The translations under genes were made by a program, and so were the position numbers. Source: Streptomyces sp. NRRL WC-3605 (GTDB lineage Bacteria; Actinomycetota; Actinomycetes; Streptomycetales; Streptomycetaceae). Taken from it: a stretch of DNA of 44,914 bases. The notes below the pieces were generated by a model, which was given only the letters and a program-made list of their open reading frames with translations, was not told where the DNA came from and made no database searches. The DNA is taken from the NCBI RefSeq assembly GCF_001509795.1, contig NZ_LLZN01000076.1:1-44914 (forward strand), in the 5' to 3' direction. Below, one piece after another: positions 15,484 to 23,047 of the stretch. How positions within the stretch are numbered: the stretch's first letter is position 1; each line of letters begins with the position of its first letter.

Positions 15484-17058
15484 CTACCGGGCGAGCTCGC
15501 CGTCGACGAGACGCCAGAGGCCGAGGGGGTTCCCATCGCGCAGGGCCTGCGGCAGCAGCTCGTCGGGGAAGTTCTGGTAGGTGACCGGACGGATGAAGCG
15601 CTCGATCGCGCCCATGCCGACCGAGGTGAAGCGGCTGTCGGAGGTGGCGGGGAAGGGGCCGCCGTGGGTGGTGGCGTACGACACCTCCTGAGGGATGGAG
15701 AAGGCGTTGAAGACGATCCGTCCGGTACGGCGCTCCAGGACCGGCAGGAGCGCTTCGGCGGTCGTGCGGTCGGCGGCGTCGGCGTGCAGAGTGGCCGAGA
15801 GCTGGCCGCGGAAGGCGCGTGCCGCTTCCAGCAGTTGCTCCGAGCTGGAGAGCTTGACGAGCAGGAGCGTGGGGCCGAAGACCTCCTCGCGCAGGGTGGG
15901 TTCGGCCAGCAGCTGCTCACCGGTGACCTCGAGCAGCAGGGCCTGTCCGTACGCCCCGTCCTCGGGGGCGGTTCCCTCGCCGAGCCGGACGGCGCCGTTG
16001 TCCTGATGGCGCTGCGCGTTGCGGGTGTAGGCGTCGTGGATACCGGGCGTGAGCATGGGGCGTGCGTCCCACTTCGCCACCTCGGTGACGGCCGCCTCGC
16101 GCAGCTCGGCGTATCCGGGCCCCTCGACGGCGAGGAGGACGGCGGGCTTGAGGCAGGCCTGCCCGACGTTGTACATGCCGCGCTGCACCAGGCCGGTGCC
16201 GATCTCGGCGCCGCGGGCGGCCAGGGCGGCGGGCAGGACGAAGGTCGGATTGACGCTGGTCATCTCGGTGAAGACCGGGATGGGGTCCGGGCGCTGCTGG
16301 GCGCGGCGGTACAGGGCCATCCCGCCGGCCTCGGAGCCGGTGAAGGTGACGGCCTTGACCAGCGGATGGTCCACGAGGGCTTCACCGATCTCGTTGCCGG
16401 GGCCGCGTACCAGGGCGAACACGCCCGGGTGCAGACCCGATTCGGCGACCGCCTCCTGGATGATGCGGCCCTCGATCTCGGAGGCCCCGGGGTGCGCGTT
16501 GTGGGCCTTGAGGACGACCGGGCAGCCGGCCGCCAGGGCTGACGCGGTGTCACCGCCCGCCACGGAGTAGGAGATCGGGAAGTTGCTGGCGCCGAAGATC
16601 GCCACGGGGCCGAGGGCCACCTTCTGCAACCGGTGGTCCATACGCGGGGTGGGCTGCCGGTCCGGCTGAGCGGGGTCGATGGCCGCCTGGAGGAAGCGGC
16701 CCTGGCGCACGACGGCGGCGAACTTGCGGAACACTCCGGCGGTGCGCACGGCCTCGCCCTCGAACTGCGCCGCGGGCAGGCCGGTCTCCAGGGAGGTCCG
16801 CGCGGCCAGCTCGTCCTTGACCGCCTCCAGCTTGTCGGCGATGAGTTCGAGGAACAGCGCCCGCTCCTCGAGCCCGGTACGGCTGTAGCTGTCGTACGCC
16901 TCGTCGGCCAGCCGCAGGGCTCGGTCGACCTCGGCCGGCCCACCGAAGGCGAACTCGGGCTCGATGAACTCTCCGGTGGCGGGGTTGAACGCCTTCATGG
17001 TGCCCGCGGTGGCCGGTACCCGGCCTCCGCCTATCAGGAGGTCTCCGGTCAGCGTCAT
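15484..17058 (-). CDS. aldehyde dehydrogenase, 2-oxoglutarate-semialdehyde-dehydrogenase type (524 aa)
   Basis: An NAD(P)-dependent aldehyde dehydrogenase of the long (about 520 aa) group that oxidises 2,5-dioxopentanoate to 2-oxoglutarate in sugar-acid catabolism. Visible residues: Asn159 (FGASNFP), cofactor motif FTGS (239-242), general base Glu265 (TEMTSVNP) and the nucleophile Cys302 (GQACLKP). The residues around Cys302 differ from the common GQFCT-PG form, so substrate preference may be shifted. Its start overlaps the stop of the upstream cysteine hydrolase by four bases (ATGA), which shows translational coupling. It belongs to the operon controlled from 17.7 kb. Confidence 0.9.
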   Translation of the reverse strand: MTLTGDLLIGGGRVPATAGTMKAFNPATGEFIEPEFAFGGPAEVDRALRLADEAYDSYSRTGLEERALFLELIADKLEAVKDELAARTSLETGLPAAQFEGEAVRTAGVFRKFAAVVRQGRFLQAAIDPAQPDRQPTPRMDHRLQKVALGPVAIFGASNFPISYSVAGGDTASALAAGCPVVLKAHNAHPGASEIEGRIIQEAVAESGLHPGVFALVRGPGNEIGEALVDHPLVKAVTFTGSEAGGMALYRRAQQRPDPIPVFTEMTSVNPTFVLPAALAARGAEIGTGLVQRGMYNVGQACLKPAVLLAVEGPGYAELREAAVTEVAKWDARPMLTPGIHDAYTRNAQRHQDNGAVRLGEGTAPEDGAYGQALLLEVTGEQLLAEPTLREEVFGPTLLLVKLSSSEQLLEAARAFRGQLSATLHADAADRTTAEALLPVLERRTGRIVFNAFSIPQEVSYATTHGGPFPATSDSRFTSVGMGAIERFIRPVTYQNFPDELLPQALRDGNPLGLWRLVDGELAR

Positions 17059-17684
17059 GCGTGTGCTCCCTCGAACGAGGCGACGAGTTCGTCGGTGGTG
17101 GTGATGGCGTGGGCGTAGGTGGGCCCGTTGAGTTCGTGCGCGGCGTGGACCATCTCCGGCAGGAAGGCCGCGGTGGCGTCGCGTACGAGCGTCACGTGGT
17201 AGCCGAGCTCCATGGCGAAGCGGCCGGTGGACTCGATGCAGGTGTTCGCCAGCAGGCCGACGAGCACCACGTGGGTGATGCCGTGCTGTTTGAGGCGGAA
17301 GTCCAGGTCCGTGTTGGCGAATCCGCTCTGCGCCCAGTGCTCGGCGACGACGATCTCGCCGGGCTGCGGCTGGAGGTCGGGGTGGAACTCGCCGCCCCAG
17401 GTGCCGCGGGCGAAGCTGTGCCGCTCCATGATGCCGAGCTGGGTGGGGTTGGGGTGGGCCCAGGTCTCGTAGTCACCCTCCTCCCAGCGGCGATGCGGGA
17501 CGAAGATCACCTGCGCGCCGGCGGCGCGGGCGGCACCGACGACGGAGCGCAGATGGTCGAGCAGATTCACCTGCTCCGCCACGGGCTTGAGGCGTGGCCA
17601 GATCTTGCCTCCCTCGGACAGGAAGTCGTTGAACGGGTCGACCAGCAGCACGGCCGTGTGCCGTGGGTCATAGCTCCGGGACAT
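17055..17684 (-). CDS. isochorismatase-like cysteine hydrolase (209 aa)
   Basis: Alpha/beta/alpha hydrolase of the isochorismatase fold, first gene of its operon. Asp16 (LLVDPFNDF) and the nucleophile Cys149 (LANTCIEST) are present. In the usual pattern Lys-x3-Ser-x-Phe-x2-Thr, the segment here is EHWAQSGFANTDL, so His116 replaces the catalytic Lys. Such an EHW variant is likely a distinct subgroup. It may hydrolyse an amide or carbamoyl bond to release an acid or aldehyde precursor for the next enzyme, but that is inference. ATG at 17684 follows GGAG; the longer start at 17717 would overlap operator O1. Confidence 0.85.
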   Translation of the reverse strand: MSRSYDPRHTAVLLVDPFNDFLSEGGKIWPRLKPVAEQVNLLDHLRSVVGAARAAGAQVIFVPHRRWEEGDYETWAHPNPTQLGIMERHSFARGTWGGEFHPDLQPQPGEIVVAEHWAQSGFANTDLDFRLKQHGITHVVLVGLLANTCIESTGRFAMELGYHVTLVRDATAAFLPEMVHAAHELNGPTYAHAITTTDELVASFEGAHA

Positions 17685-17701
17685 CGGGTCCACTCCAATC
17701 T

Positions 17702-17754
17702 GGATGACGCTCGTCATCCCGATTGAGGATTATGGCCGTCATCCTGAATGTCAA
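17702..17754 (-). promoter_or_regulatory. promoter of the hydrolase-ALDH operon with two operators (O1, O2)
   Basis: On the minus strand TTGACA (17749-17754) and TAATCC (17727-17732) are 16 bases apart. O1 (17702-17719) is GGATGACGCTCGTCATCC, 8-bp arms around CT. O2 (17727-17744) is GGATTATGGCCGTCATCC, with an identical right half, and covers the -10 and spacer. Repressor bound here would block the operon. Confidence 0.7.
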
Positions 17755-17792
17755 GCGAGGGTCGCGTTCAGGCCGTCTGCCTGGGTGCGGGT

Positions 17793-17810
17793 GTATGATG
17801 AGCGTCATCC
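17793..17810. promoter_or_regulatory. third operator (O3) at the TetR gene promoter
   Basis: GTATGATGAGCGTCATCC keeps the right half CGTCATCC of O1 and O2 and 6 of 8 left-half bases. It includes TATGAT, a good -10 for the TetR gene, pointing to autorepression. Confidence 0.65.
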
Positions 17811-17858
17811 AGTCATGCAGTGTCCGCACTGCGCCGCCCCACGAAAGGCAGGGTCGTC

Positions 17859-18449
17859 ATGGGCCACTCGCAGGCGGATAAGGCGGCGACCCGCGAACGG
17901 GTGCTGAGGATCGCGTCGCGCCGGATCCGCACCGACGGCGTAAGTCGCCCCGGCGTGGCGGAGCTCATGCAGGAGGCCGGCCTGACGCACGGCGGCTTCT
18001 ACAAGCACTTCAGCTCCCGGGACGACCTCATCGCACAGGCCGCGGCCTTCGCCCTGTCGGAGGGGACCGTGAAGATGGAACGGTCCGCCCGCAAGAACAC
18101 GGAGGATCCGCGCGCGGGCCTCATCGACGCCTACCTCGCGAAGCAGCACCGGGACGGACCGGCTACCGGCTGCGCCCTGGTCACCCTGGGCGCCGCCGCA
18201 GGACGTGGCGACCAGCAGATCAAGCAGGCGTACGAGCATCAGGTCCGCACCTACCTCGACCTGATCGCGGGTCTGGACGACGACTCCGAGAACGCACGGG
18301 CGGAGGCCATGCTCACGCTCAGCGCGCTGGTCGGTGCCGTACTCATGTCCCGGGCCGTGGCCGACAAGGACTTCTCCGACGACCTGCTGGAGACCGTGAC
18401 CGAGCAGCTGACGGACCGCGCCTCGGACAAGACTTCCACCGACGCCTGA
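17859..18449 (+). CDS. TetR/AcrR-family regulator (196 aa)
   Basis: N-terminal TetR helix-turn-helix (about 12-55) with VAELMQEAGLTHGGFYKHFSSRDDL, where residues 43-50 form the recognition helix. The C-terminal ligand domain begins near 75 and carries Cys105 in TGCALVTLG. The gene is divergent from the hydrolase-ALDH-lipocalin operon, and three related 18-bp operators lie in the 174 bases between. Both observations indicate that it controls that operon and itself. ATG at 17859 is chosen because AGGG lies upstream and the TetR fold begins right after; a start at 17820 would extend into untypical sequence. The inducer is unknown. Confidence 0.9.
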   Translation: MGHSQADKAATRERVLRIASRRIRTDGVSRPGVAELMQEAGLTHGGFYKHFSSRDDLIAQAAAFALSEGTVKMERSARKNTEDPRAGLIDAYLAKQHRDGPATGCALVTLGAAAGRGDQQIKQAYEHQVRTYLDLIAGLDDDSENARAEAMLTLSALVGAVLMSRAVADKDFSDDLLETVTEQLTDRASDKTSTDA

Positions 18450-18650
18450 CACTTCCTCCGTCACCGGGCACGACGAAGCCGTCGGTGTGCCCCTACGGTC
18501 GGACGGCCGTGCGAGCACCGGCGCTGCGGCCGCGCCCGGGCCCGATTCTGCGACGCCGACAGCGACGAGGCGCCTCCCGGTGAGGCTCTGGGACCAAGAC
18601 GCCCTGGCGTCGTGGCGCGCCTCCGCCCTCCCTGCCGGACGGTGCCCGCC

Positions 18651-18767
18651 TTCCCGCTGGGCAGGTTCCGCGTAGGCGCTCTTCAGCGATTCCCTCCCGC
18701 TGGGCAGGTCCCTCGTAGGCCCCCTTCAGCAGCTCCTTCCCGCCGCCGGACCCCTTCAGCGACTCCG
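18651..18767. repeat. imperfect tandem repeats of about 44 bp in a 570-base gene-free gap
   Basis: Two adjacent copies (18651-18694 and 18695-18738) share CCGCTGGGCAGGT, CGTAGGC and CTTCAGC. A third, degenerate copy follows (18737-18767). The unit is not a multiple of three, so the frame shifts between copies and a repeat protein is unlikely. The whole gap 18450-18929 is C-rich on the plus strand and holds no gene I can support. Confidence 0.6.
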
Positions 18768-18929
18768 CCCGCCGGACCTCTTCGACGTAGAGGCCTCGAC
18801 CCCCCGGGCCCCTCACCCCGTCCGTATCTGTCGCGCGGACCCGGCGCCCCCGCCGCCCCGCGGGGGTCCCGCGCGCCGACCCAGCCACACCCCGGCACGA
18901 CTCGGGGTCGACGGATGCCATTTCAAGCT

Positions 18930-18974
18930 TTGCTTGACGAAGCAACTTGTTGAGGTGTTTACTTGCTTCAGCAA
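18930..18974. promoter_or_regulatory. promoter of the FMN reductase with two MarR-type boxes
   Basis: TTGACG (18934-18939) and TTTACT (18958-18963) are 18 bases apart. Box 1, TTGACGAAGCAA (18934-18945), overlaps the -35 and lies inside the perfect 6-4-6 repeat TTGCTTGACGAAGCAA. Box 2, TTGCTTCAGCAA (18963-18974), is a perfect 5-2-5 palindrome at the -10. The same box type occurs at 37315, 38084, 43804 and 43832. Confidence 0.65.
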
Positions 18975-19018
18975 CTACATCTCGGATTTCTCGAGGTGGC
19001 CTTAGTGAAGGGTTCAGC

Positions 19019-19579
19019 ATGACCAAGATCGGAATCATCCTCGGCAGCACCCGCCCCGGCCGCAACGGCGAGGCCGTGGCGCGCTGGGTGCTCGACATCG
19101 CGTCGAAGCGCACTGACGCGGAGTTCGAGCTGATCGACCTCCTCGACTACAAGCTTCCGCACCTGGACGAGCAGCTTCCGCCCTCGATGGGCCAGTACTC
19201 CCAGCCGCACACCCAGGAGTGGGCGCGCAAGATCGCCGGCTTCGACGGCTTCATCTTCGTGACGCCGGAGTACAACCACTCGACGTCCGGCGTGCTGAAG
19301 AACGCGATCGACTACCTGTACGCCGAGTGGAACAACAAGGCGGCCGGGTTCGTCAGCTACGGCGCCATGGGCGGCGCCCGCGCGGTCGAGCACCTTCGCC
19401 TGATCGCGGGCGAACTGCAGATGGCCGACGTCCGCGCCCAGGTCGGCCTGTCGCTGTTCCACGACTTCGAGAACTTCAGCGTCCTCAAGCCGGGCGAGTT
19501 CCAGGTCGAGGCCCTGAACGCGACCCTGGACCAGGTCGTGGCCTGGAGCCAGGCGCTGGCGCCGCTGCGCGCCGCGTAA
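19019..19579 (+). CDS. NAD(P)H-dependent FMN reductase (186 aa)
   Basis: Flavodoxin-like FMN reductase that passes electrons from NAD(P)H to FMN or quinones. The FMN phosphate loop GSTRPGRNGEAV is at residues 9-20, and the isoalloxazine-contact motif TPEYNHSTSGVLKNAID at 82-98. Such enzymes supply reduced flavin to two-component monooxygenases; none is adjacent, but two luciferase-like monooxygenases at 41.7-43.7 kb share its promoter box. ATG at 19019 is preceded by GAAGGG. An upstream in-frame start at 18947 would lie inside the promoter. It is monocistronic, with a hairpin at 19648. Confidence 0.92.
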   Translation: MTKIGIILGSTRPGRNGEAVARWVLDIASKRTDAEFELIDLLDYKLPHLDEQLPPSMGQYSQPHTQEWARKIAGFDGFIFVTPEYNHSTSGVLKNAIDYLYAEWNNKAAGFVSYGAMGGARAVEHLRLIAGELQMADVRAQVGLSLFHDFENFSVLKPGEFQVEALNATLDQVVAWSQALAPLRAA

Positions 19580-19647
19580 CGGACCCCTCTTGTCCGCGCG
19601 CGCGAAGCGCGGGCACTCGGGACCGTTCCTTGCTCGCATCGGGGGCC

Positions 19648-19677
19648 GGGAGGGCCGTCTCGCCGTACGGCCCTCCC
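19648..19677 (+). terminator. hairpin after the FMN reductase gene
   Basis: 11-bp stem (19648-19658 with 19667-19677), 8-base loop, 69 bases past the stop. The rest of the gap to 20064 has no supportable gene. Confidence 0.6.
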
Positions 19678-19715
19678 GCGGTGTGAGGCGAGGCGGTCGG
19701 CAGGCGGCGTCGGCC

Positions 19716-19743
19716 GTCTGCGGTCTGCGGTCTGCGGTCTGCG
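19716..19743. repeat. four perfect tandem copies of a heptamer
   Basis: GTCTGCG occurs four times in a row in the gap between the FMN reductase and DoxX-like genes; a slippage-prone simple repeat with no visible function. Confidence 0.85.
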
Positions 19744-20064
19744 ATGCACCCCGGCTCGTGAGCACACCGTGCGCCGGGTGCCGCCGACCGCCCTTCGTGG
19801 TGACGCGGTACGGCACCCGACCCGCACCCCACTCACCTCGGACCCCTTGCGTCCGGCGCGTATCGTCGCGTCCTCGTTGGGGCGGCAACGCCACGCCCCC
19901 ATTTCACGTTCGACCCTCCGGGCTGCCGGCGGTCCAGGCGGCCACACGTGGCCCCGACGCCCTGCCGACATGTTCCGGCCTCCGACGCGTTCCGTCAGCA
20001 GGCTCCGACCGGCCCGGCCAAGGTGCCTCTCCCTTTTCCCACCTCTTCCCCGACAAGGATCATC

Positions 20065-20433
20065 GTGTACATCGCCGCTGTCATCCTCAGCGTTCTCCTC
20101 GCTCTCTTCTCTCTTGCCGCGGGCGCGCCGAAGGCACAGCTCAAGGGCAGCGTGCCGGAAGGGCTCGTGGCCAAGGGCCTCAGCTCCGGTCTGGTCCGCT
20201 TCATCGGGCTGGCCGAGGTGGCCGCGGCGGTCGGCCTCGTCGTGGGCATCTGGTGGCAGCCTCTCGGCATCGCCGCCGCCATCGGTATGGCCGCCCTGAT
20301 GATCGGCGCGGTCGGCTACCACGCGAAGTGGGGGGACTACGCGGACAGCGAGGCCCGCGGTGCCGCGACGGCACCCATCCTCTTCACTCTCGTAGCGGTG
20401 GCGGCCGCCATCACCCTGGCCGCCTCACAGTGA
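20065..20433 (+). CDS. DoxX-like small membrane protein (122 aa)
   Basis: Four predicted membrane segments: IAAVILSVLLALFSLAAG, then VRFIGLAEVAAAVGLVVGIW, then GIAAAIGMAALMIGAVGYH, and a C-terminal segment PILFTLVAVAAAITLAA. The GLAEVAAAVGL and YHAKWGD signatures match the DoxX-like family. DoxX-type proteins are linked to quinone-dependent redox reactions and thiol stress in actinobacteria, but this one has no assigned reaction. The GTG start at 20065 follows AAGGA; the upstream in-frame start at 19948 would add 39 residues before the first membrane segment. A T-tailed terminator follows. Confidence 0.85.
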   Translation: MYIAAVILSVLLALFSLAAGAPKAQLKGSVPEGLVAKGLSSGLVRFIGLAEVAAAVGLVVGIWWQPLGIAAAIGMAALMIGAVGYHAKWGDYADSEARGAATAPILFTLVAVAAAITLAASQ

Positions 20434-20497
20434 CCCTCGTTCTATCTGTCATGGCCCTGCCATGATGCTCCTCCGGGATGCTCGAACGCACCCGGCC

Positions 20498-20531
20498 GCG
20501 GACGCACGCCTTGACGGGTGCGTCCGCTTTT
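20498..20531 (+). terminator. intrinsic terminator with T-tract after the DoxX-like gene
   Basis: 10-bp stem GCGGACGCAC/GTGCGTCCGC (20498-20507, 20518-20527) followed by TTTT. Confidence 0.9.
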
Positions 20532-20633
20532 GCATGAGCCGGCGGAAATTCGCGCCGCGAACGGACTCGAAGGCGGCACGCCGCCCGCCCGAACGAAATG
20601 CCCCACCTCGCCGGAGACGCAGCCGGGAATCGT

Positions 20634-20662
20634 TTGAGAATGCAACCGCTTCGCGCTATACT
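20634..20662 (+). promoter_or_regulatory. predicted promoter with a 300-base leader before the FAD oxidoreductase
   Basis: TTGAGA, a 17-base spacer and TATACT is one of the best consensus promoters in the window. The next clear gene starts at 20974, leaving about 300 untranslated bases. A 30-codon reading frame starting MRTSPDATNG (20715-20807) lies in this leader; I see no proof that it is translated. TTGAGAATGCAA at the -35 is a weak match to the MarR-type box. Confidence 0.6.
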
Positions 20663-20973
20663 TGCAGCGTCAAGGAAAATCGACAGTCGGCGGCTCCCCC
20701 ACCCTCCGGACGACATGCGGACATCACCCGACGCCACGAACGGCGTCAGCGGGCACCACACCGCGACGGCCAACCACCCCGTCGACGGAGGGGCCAGCGC
20801 CTGGTGACGCACGCCCACCGACGCCAACACCTCCGCGGCTCCGGCTCCGCGTCGCACGCCGAGCACACAGGCGCGGGCTGTGAAGGCTCCGGACGAGGCC
20901 CTCGGTCCCGAGACGCCCGGCGGAAGTCACGCCTCGACCCCCCACATCCCCGGCCGAAGGAAACGCGCTCGTC

Positions 20974-22089
20974 ATGACCACGAACACCCGACACGTCGTC
21001 ATCGTCGGCGGGGGCTACGCCGGGGTTCGCCTGGCGCGCGAGCTGGACACGGACGCGGACGTCACCTTGATCGACCTCAAGGAGGCCTTCTTCCACCGCG
21101 TCGCCTCCCTGCGCGCGAGCGCCGACACGAACTGGACCTACGCCCCGTTCATCCCGTACGACTCCCTCCTGGCCAACGGCCGTGTCGTGCGGAACAAGGC
21201 CGTACGCATCGACACGGAAGAGCGCCAGGTCGTACTCGCCACCGGACACCGTGTGCCGTACGACGTACTGGTCATCGCGACCGGAGCCGACTACGAGGAG
21301 CCCGCCCGCTTCACCGGGAACACCGTCGCCGAGGCGGCGGCGTCCTTCCGCGGCCACCAGCGCCGCATCGCCAGGGCCCGGAGCCTGCTGGTGATCGGAG
21401 GAGGTCCCTCCGGGGTGGAACTGGCCGCGGAACTTCGACTGGCCAACGCAGGGGCGACGGTCACCCTCGCACACTCCAGCCAGAGACTGCTATCGCAGAA
21501 CGGCACCGGCCGCATGGGCCGCCGGGCGCGCTCCTGGCTGGAACGGCACGACGTCAGGGTCCTCCTCGACACCTTCGTGTCCTCCGCCGGTGGCGTCGGC
21601 ACGGGGCTACGGGACCAGGCGGGCCACCCCCTCGACGCCGACGTGGTCTTCTGGACGACGGGCACCACCCCCAACACCCTGTGGCTCAGACTGGCCGGAC
21701 GGGGCGACTGGCTCGACGAACGCGGCCACGTCAAGGTGGACGAACATCTGCGCGTCGTGGGCCGGCGGGACGTCTTCGCCATCGGCGACGTCAACGACGT
21801 GTCGGAGGCGAAGCTCAGTCCTTCGGCCGTCGCGCAGGGAGAGGCGACGGCCCACAACATCCGCGCCCTCCTCGACCACGGCAGGCACGGCCACATGCCG
21901 CGCCCGTACAGGCCCGCACCGGTACGCGCCTTCTCCGTGCCCTTCGGCCCCGACGCCGGCACCACCCTGGTGCCGGCCCTCGGCCGCGACGTCCTCGTCC
22001 TGGGCAACAGGGCCACGTCCGCGCTGAAGGGCAGGCACCTGGCGATACCGATCATGGAGAAGCTCCTGGGTCGTCGCCGCGAGGCGTGA
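20974..22089 (+). CDS. AIF/NDH-2-like NAD(P)/FAD-dependent oxidoreductase (371 aa)
   Basis: Two-dinucleotide-binding flavoprotein: FAD-binding GGGYAG at residues 12-17, the IATGADY segment at 101-107, the NAD(P)H-binding GGGPSGVEL at 142-150, and the FAD-contact motif DVFAIGDV near 280. The layout matches the AIF/FSP1 and type II NADH dehydrogenase family, which reduce quinones. No transmembrane segment is present; the C-terminal helix (AIPIMEKLLGRR) could bind the membrane surface. The start ATG follows AAGGA at about 12 bases. It is convergent with the Gfo/Idh gene. Its exact electron acceptor is unknown. Confidence 0.9.
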   Translation: MTTNTRHVVIVGGGYAGVRLARELDTDADVTLIDLKEAFFHRVASLRASADTNWTYAPFIPYDSLLANGRVVRNKAVRIDTEERQVVLATGHRVPYDVLVIATGADYEEPARFTGNTVAEAAASFRGHQRRIARARSLLVIGGGPSGVELAAELRLANAGATVTLAHSSQRLLSQNGTGRMGRRARSWLERHDVRVLLDTFVSSAGGVGTGLRDQAGHPLDADVVFWTTGTTPNTLWLRLAGRGDWLDERGHVKVDEHLRVVGRRDVFAIGDVNDVSEAKLSPSAVAQGEATAHNIRALLDHGRHGHMPRPYRPAPVRAFSVPFGPDAGTTLVPALGRDVLVLGNRATSALKGRHLAIPIMEKLLGRRREA

Positions 22090-22118
22090 CCGCCGACGAA
22101 TAGGCTCCTCGAGCCGGC

Positions 22119-23012
22119 TCAGTCGAAGACGATGCCGTCCAGGAGCTCCTGAAGGCGCAGTCCGTACCGGGCGTCGAGTTCGGCGGACGTCCCGGTGCGC
22201 ACCGCGGTCGCGAACTCGCGGCGCAGGACGGGCCAGCACTCCTCGTGGTCGATCTCGGCCGTGTCGTAGATCAAGGGCCGGTCGGGGCCGAACAGTTCTA
22301 CGCGGGTGATCACTCGCTCCACCTTGACGGACCCGGACAGGGACGCCTGACTCACCGCGCCGTTGGCGTGTTCGCAGGTCAGCTCGATCCACCGGCGGGG
22401 GTCGCCGGTGGCGCGGATACCCGTGATGGGGCCGACGGCCGTGTCGAGGAGGTCGATCAGGTGAGGGCCGAGGTCGAGCAGCGCACCGTGCTCGAGACGC
22501 CAGCCGGTGGCCATCTCCCCGGCGAGAAAGGCCCCGTGGAGATAGCAGGAGCGGGCGCCGCGGACGTCCAGGGCGCGCGCGGCGTCGACGAAGGCACGGG
22601 TCGTGGGGTGGTAGCGCTTGGTGAGGACGAACTGGGAGACGACTCCCGCCTCGGCGACGGCGTCCGCCACTCGCCGGGCGGCGGTCAGGTCGGGACCCAG
22701 GGGCTTTTCGAGGAGGACGGCCTTACCCGCCTTCGCCGCAAGCGGGGCCAGCTCGGCCTGCACGGCGGGCGGTACCGCGAAGGCGACGGCCTCGCAGTGG
22801 TCCAGCAATTCGTCGAAGCCGGCGGCCACTTCCGCCCCGTGCGGCGCCGCGGCCTCCCGCGCGGCGTCGGTGCGGCGGGCCCACACGGCGGCCAGCCGCG
22901 TCTCGGGGCCGGCGGCCAGGACACGGGCGTGCATGGCGCGGGCCCACGGGCCGGCGCCCACGAGCCCGACCTCGACGGGTCGGTGGGGCCAGGGCGGGGG
23001 TTCGGTCGTCAC
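22119..23012 (-). CDS. Gfo/Idh/MocA-family dehydrogenase, YcjS-like role (297 aa)
   Basis: Last gene of the minus-strand sugar operon. Rossmann domain with GLVGAGPWARAMH (residues 17-28) for NAD(P), the family EKP motif at 102-104, and the active-site segment GALLDLGPHLIDLL with His184. Such enzymes oxidise or reduce sugar hydroxyls, including C3 of glycosides. With the MDR dehydrogenase and TIM-barrel epimerase of the divergent operon it reproduces the YcjQ/R/S set of E. coli, where YcjS is a glucoside 3-dehydrogenase. The start is GTG at 23012, preceded by GGAAG; there are 35 bases to the ROK gene upstream. Confidence 0.88.
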   Translation of the reverse strand: MTTEPPPWPHRPVEVGLVGAGPWARAMHARVLAAGPETRLAAVWARRTDAAREAAAPHGAEVAAGFDELLDHCEAVAFAVPPAVQAELAPLAAKAGKAVLLEKPLGPDLTAARRVADAVAEAGVVSQFVLTKRYHPTTRAFVDAARALDVRGARSCYLHGAFLAGEMATGWRLEHGALLDLGPHLIDLLDTAVGPITGIRATGDPRRWIELTCEHANGAVSQASLSGSVKVERVITRVELFGPDRPLIYDTAEIDHEECWPVLRREFATAVRTGTSAELDARYGLRLQELLDGIVFD

Positions 23013-23047
23013 GGGTGCTTCCTTCGTGGTTTCGGTGGGGTGGGCGG

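Noticed and set aside
18493..19113. A 206-codon minus-strand open frame over the repeats upstream of the FMN reductase
   Set aside because: It would run through the FMN reductase promoter and start codon, has low-complexity Arg/Gly-rich sequence, and the internal repeats shift frame.
19716..19743. Heptamer repeat considered as a CRISPR or phase-variation tract
   Set aside because: There are no spacers, and it lies outside any gene and away from promoter boxes, so a simple slippage repeat is enough.
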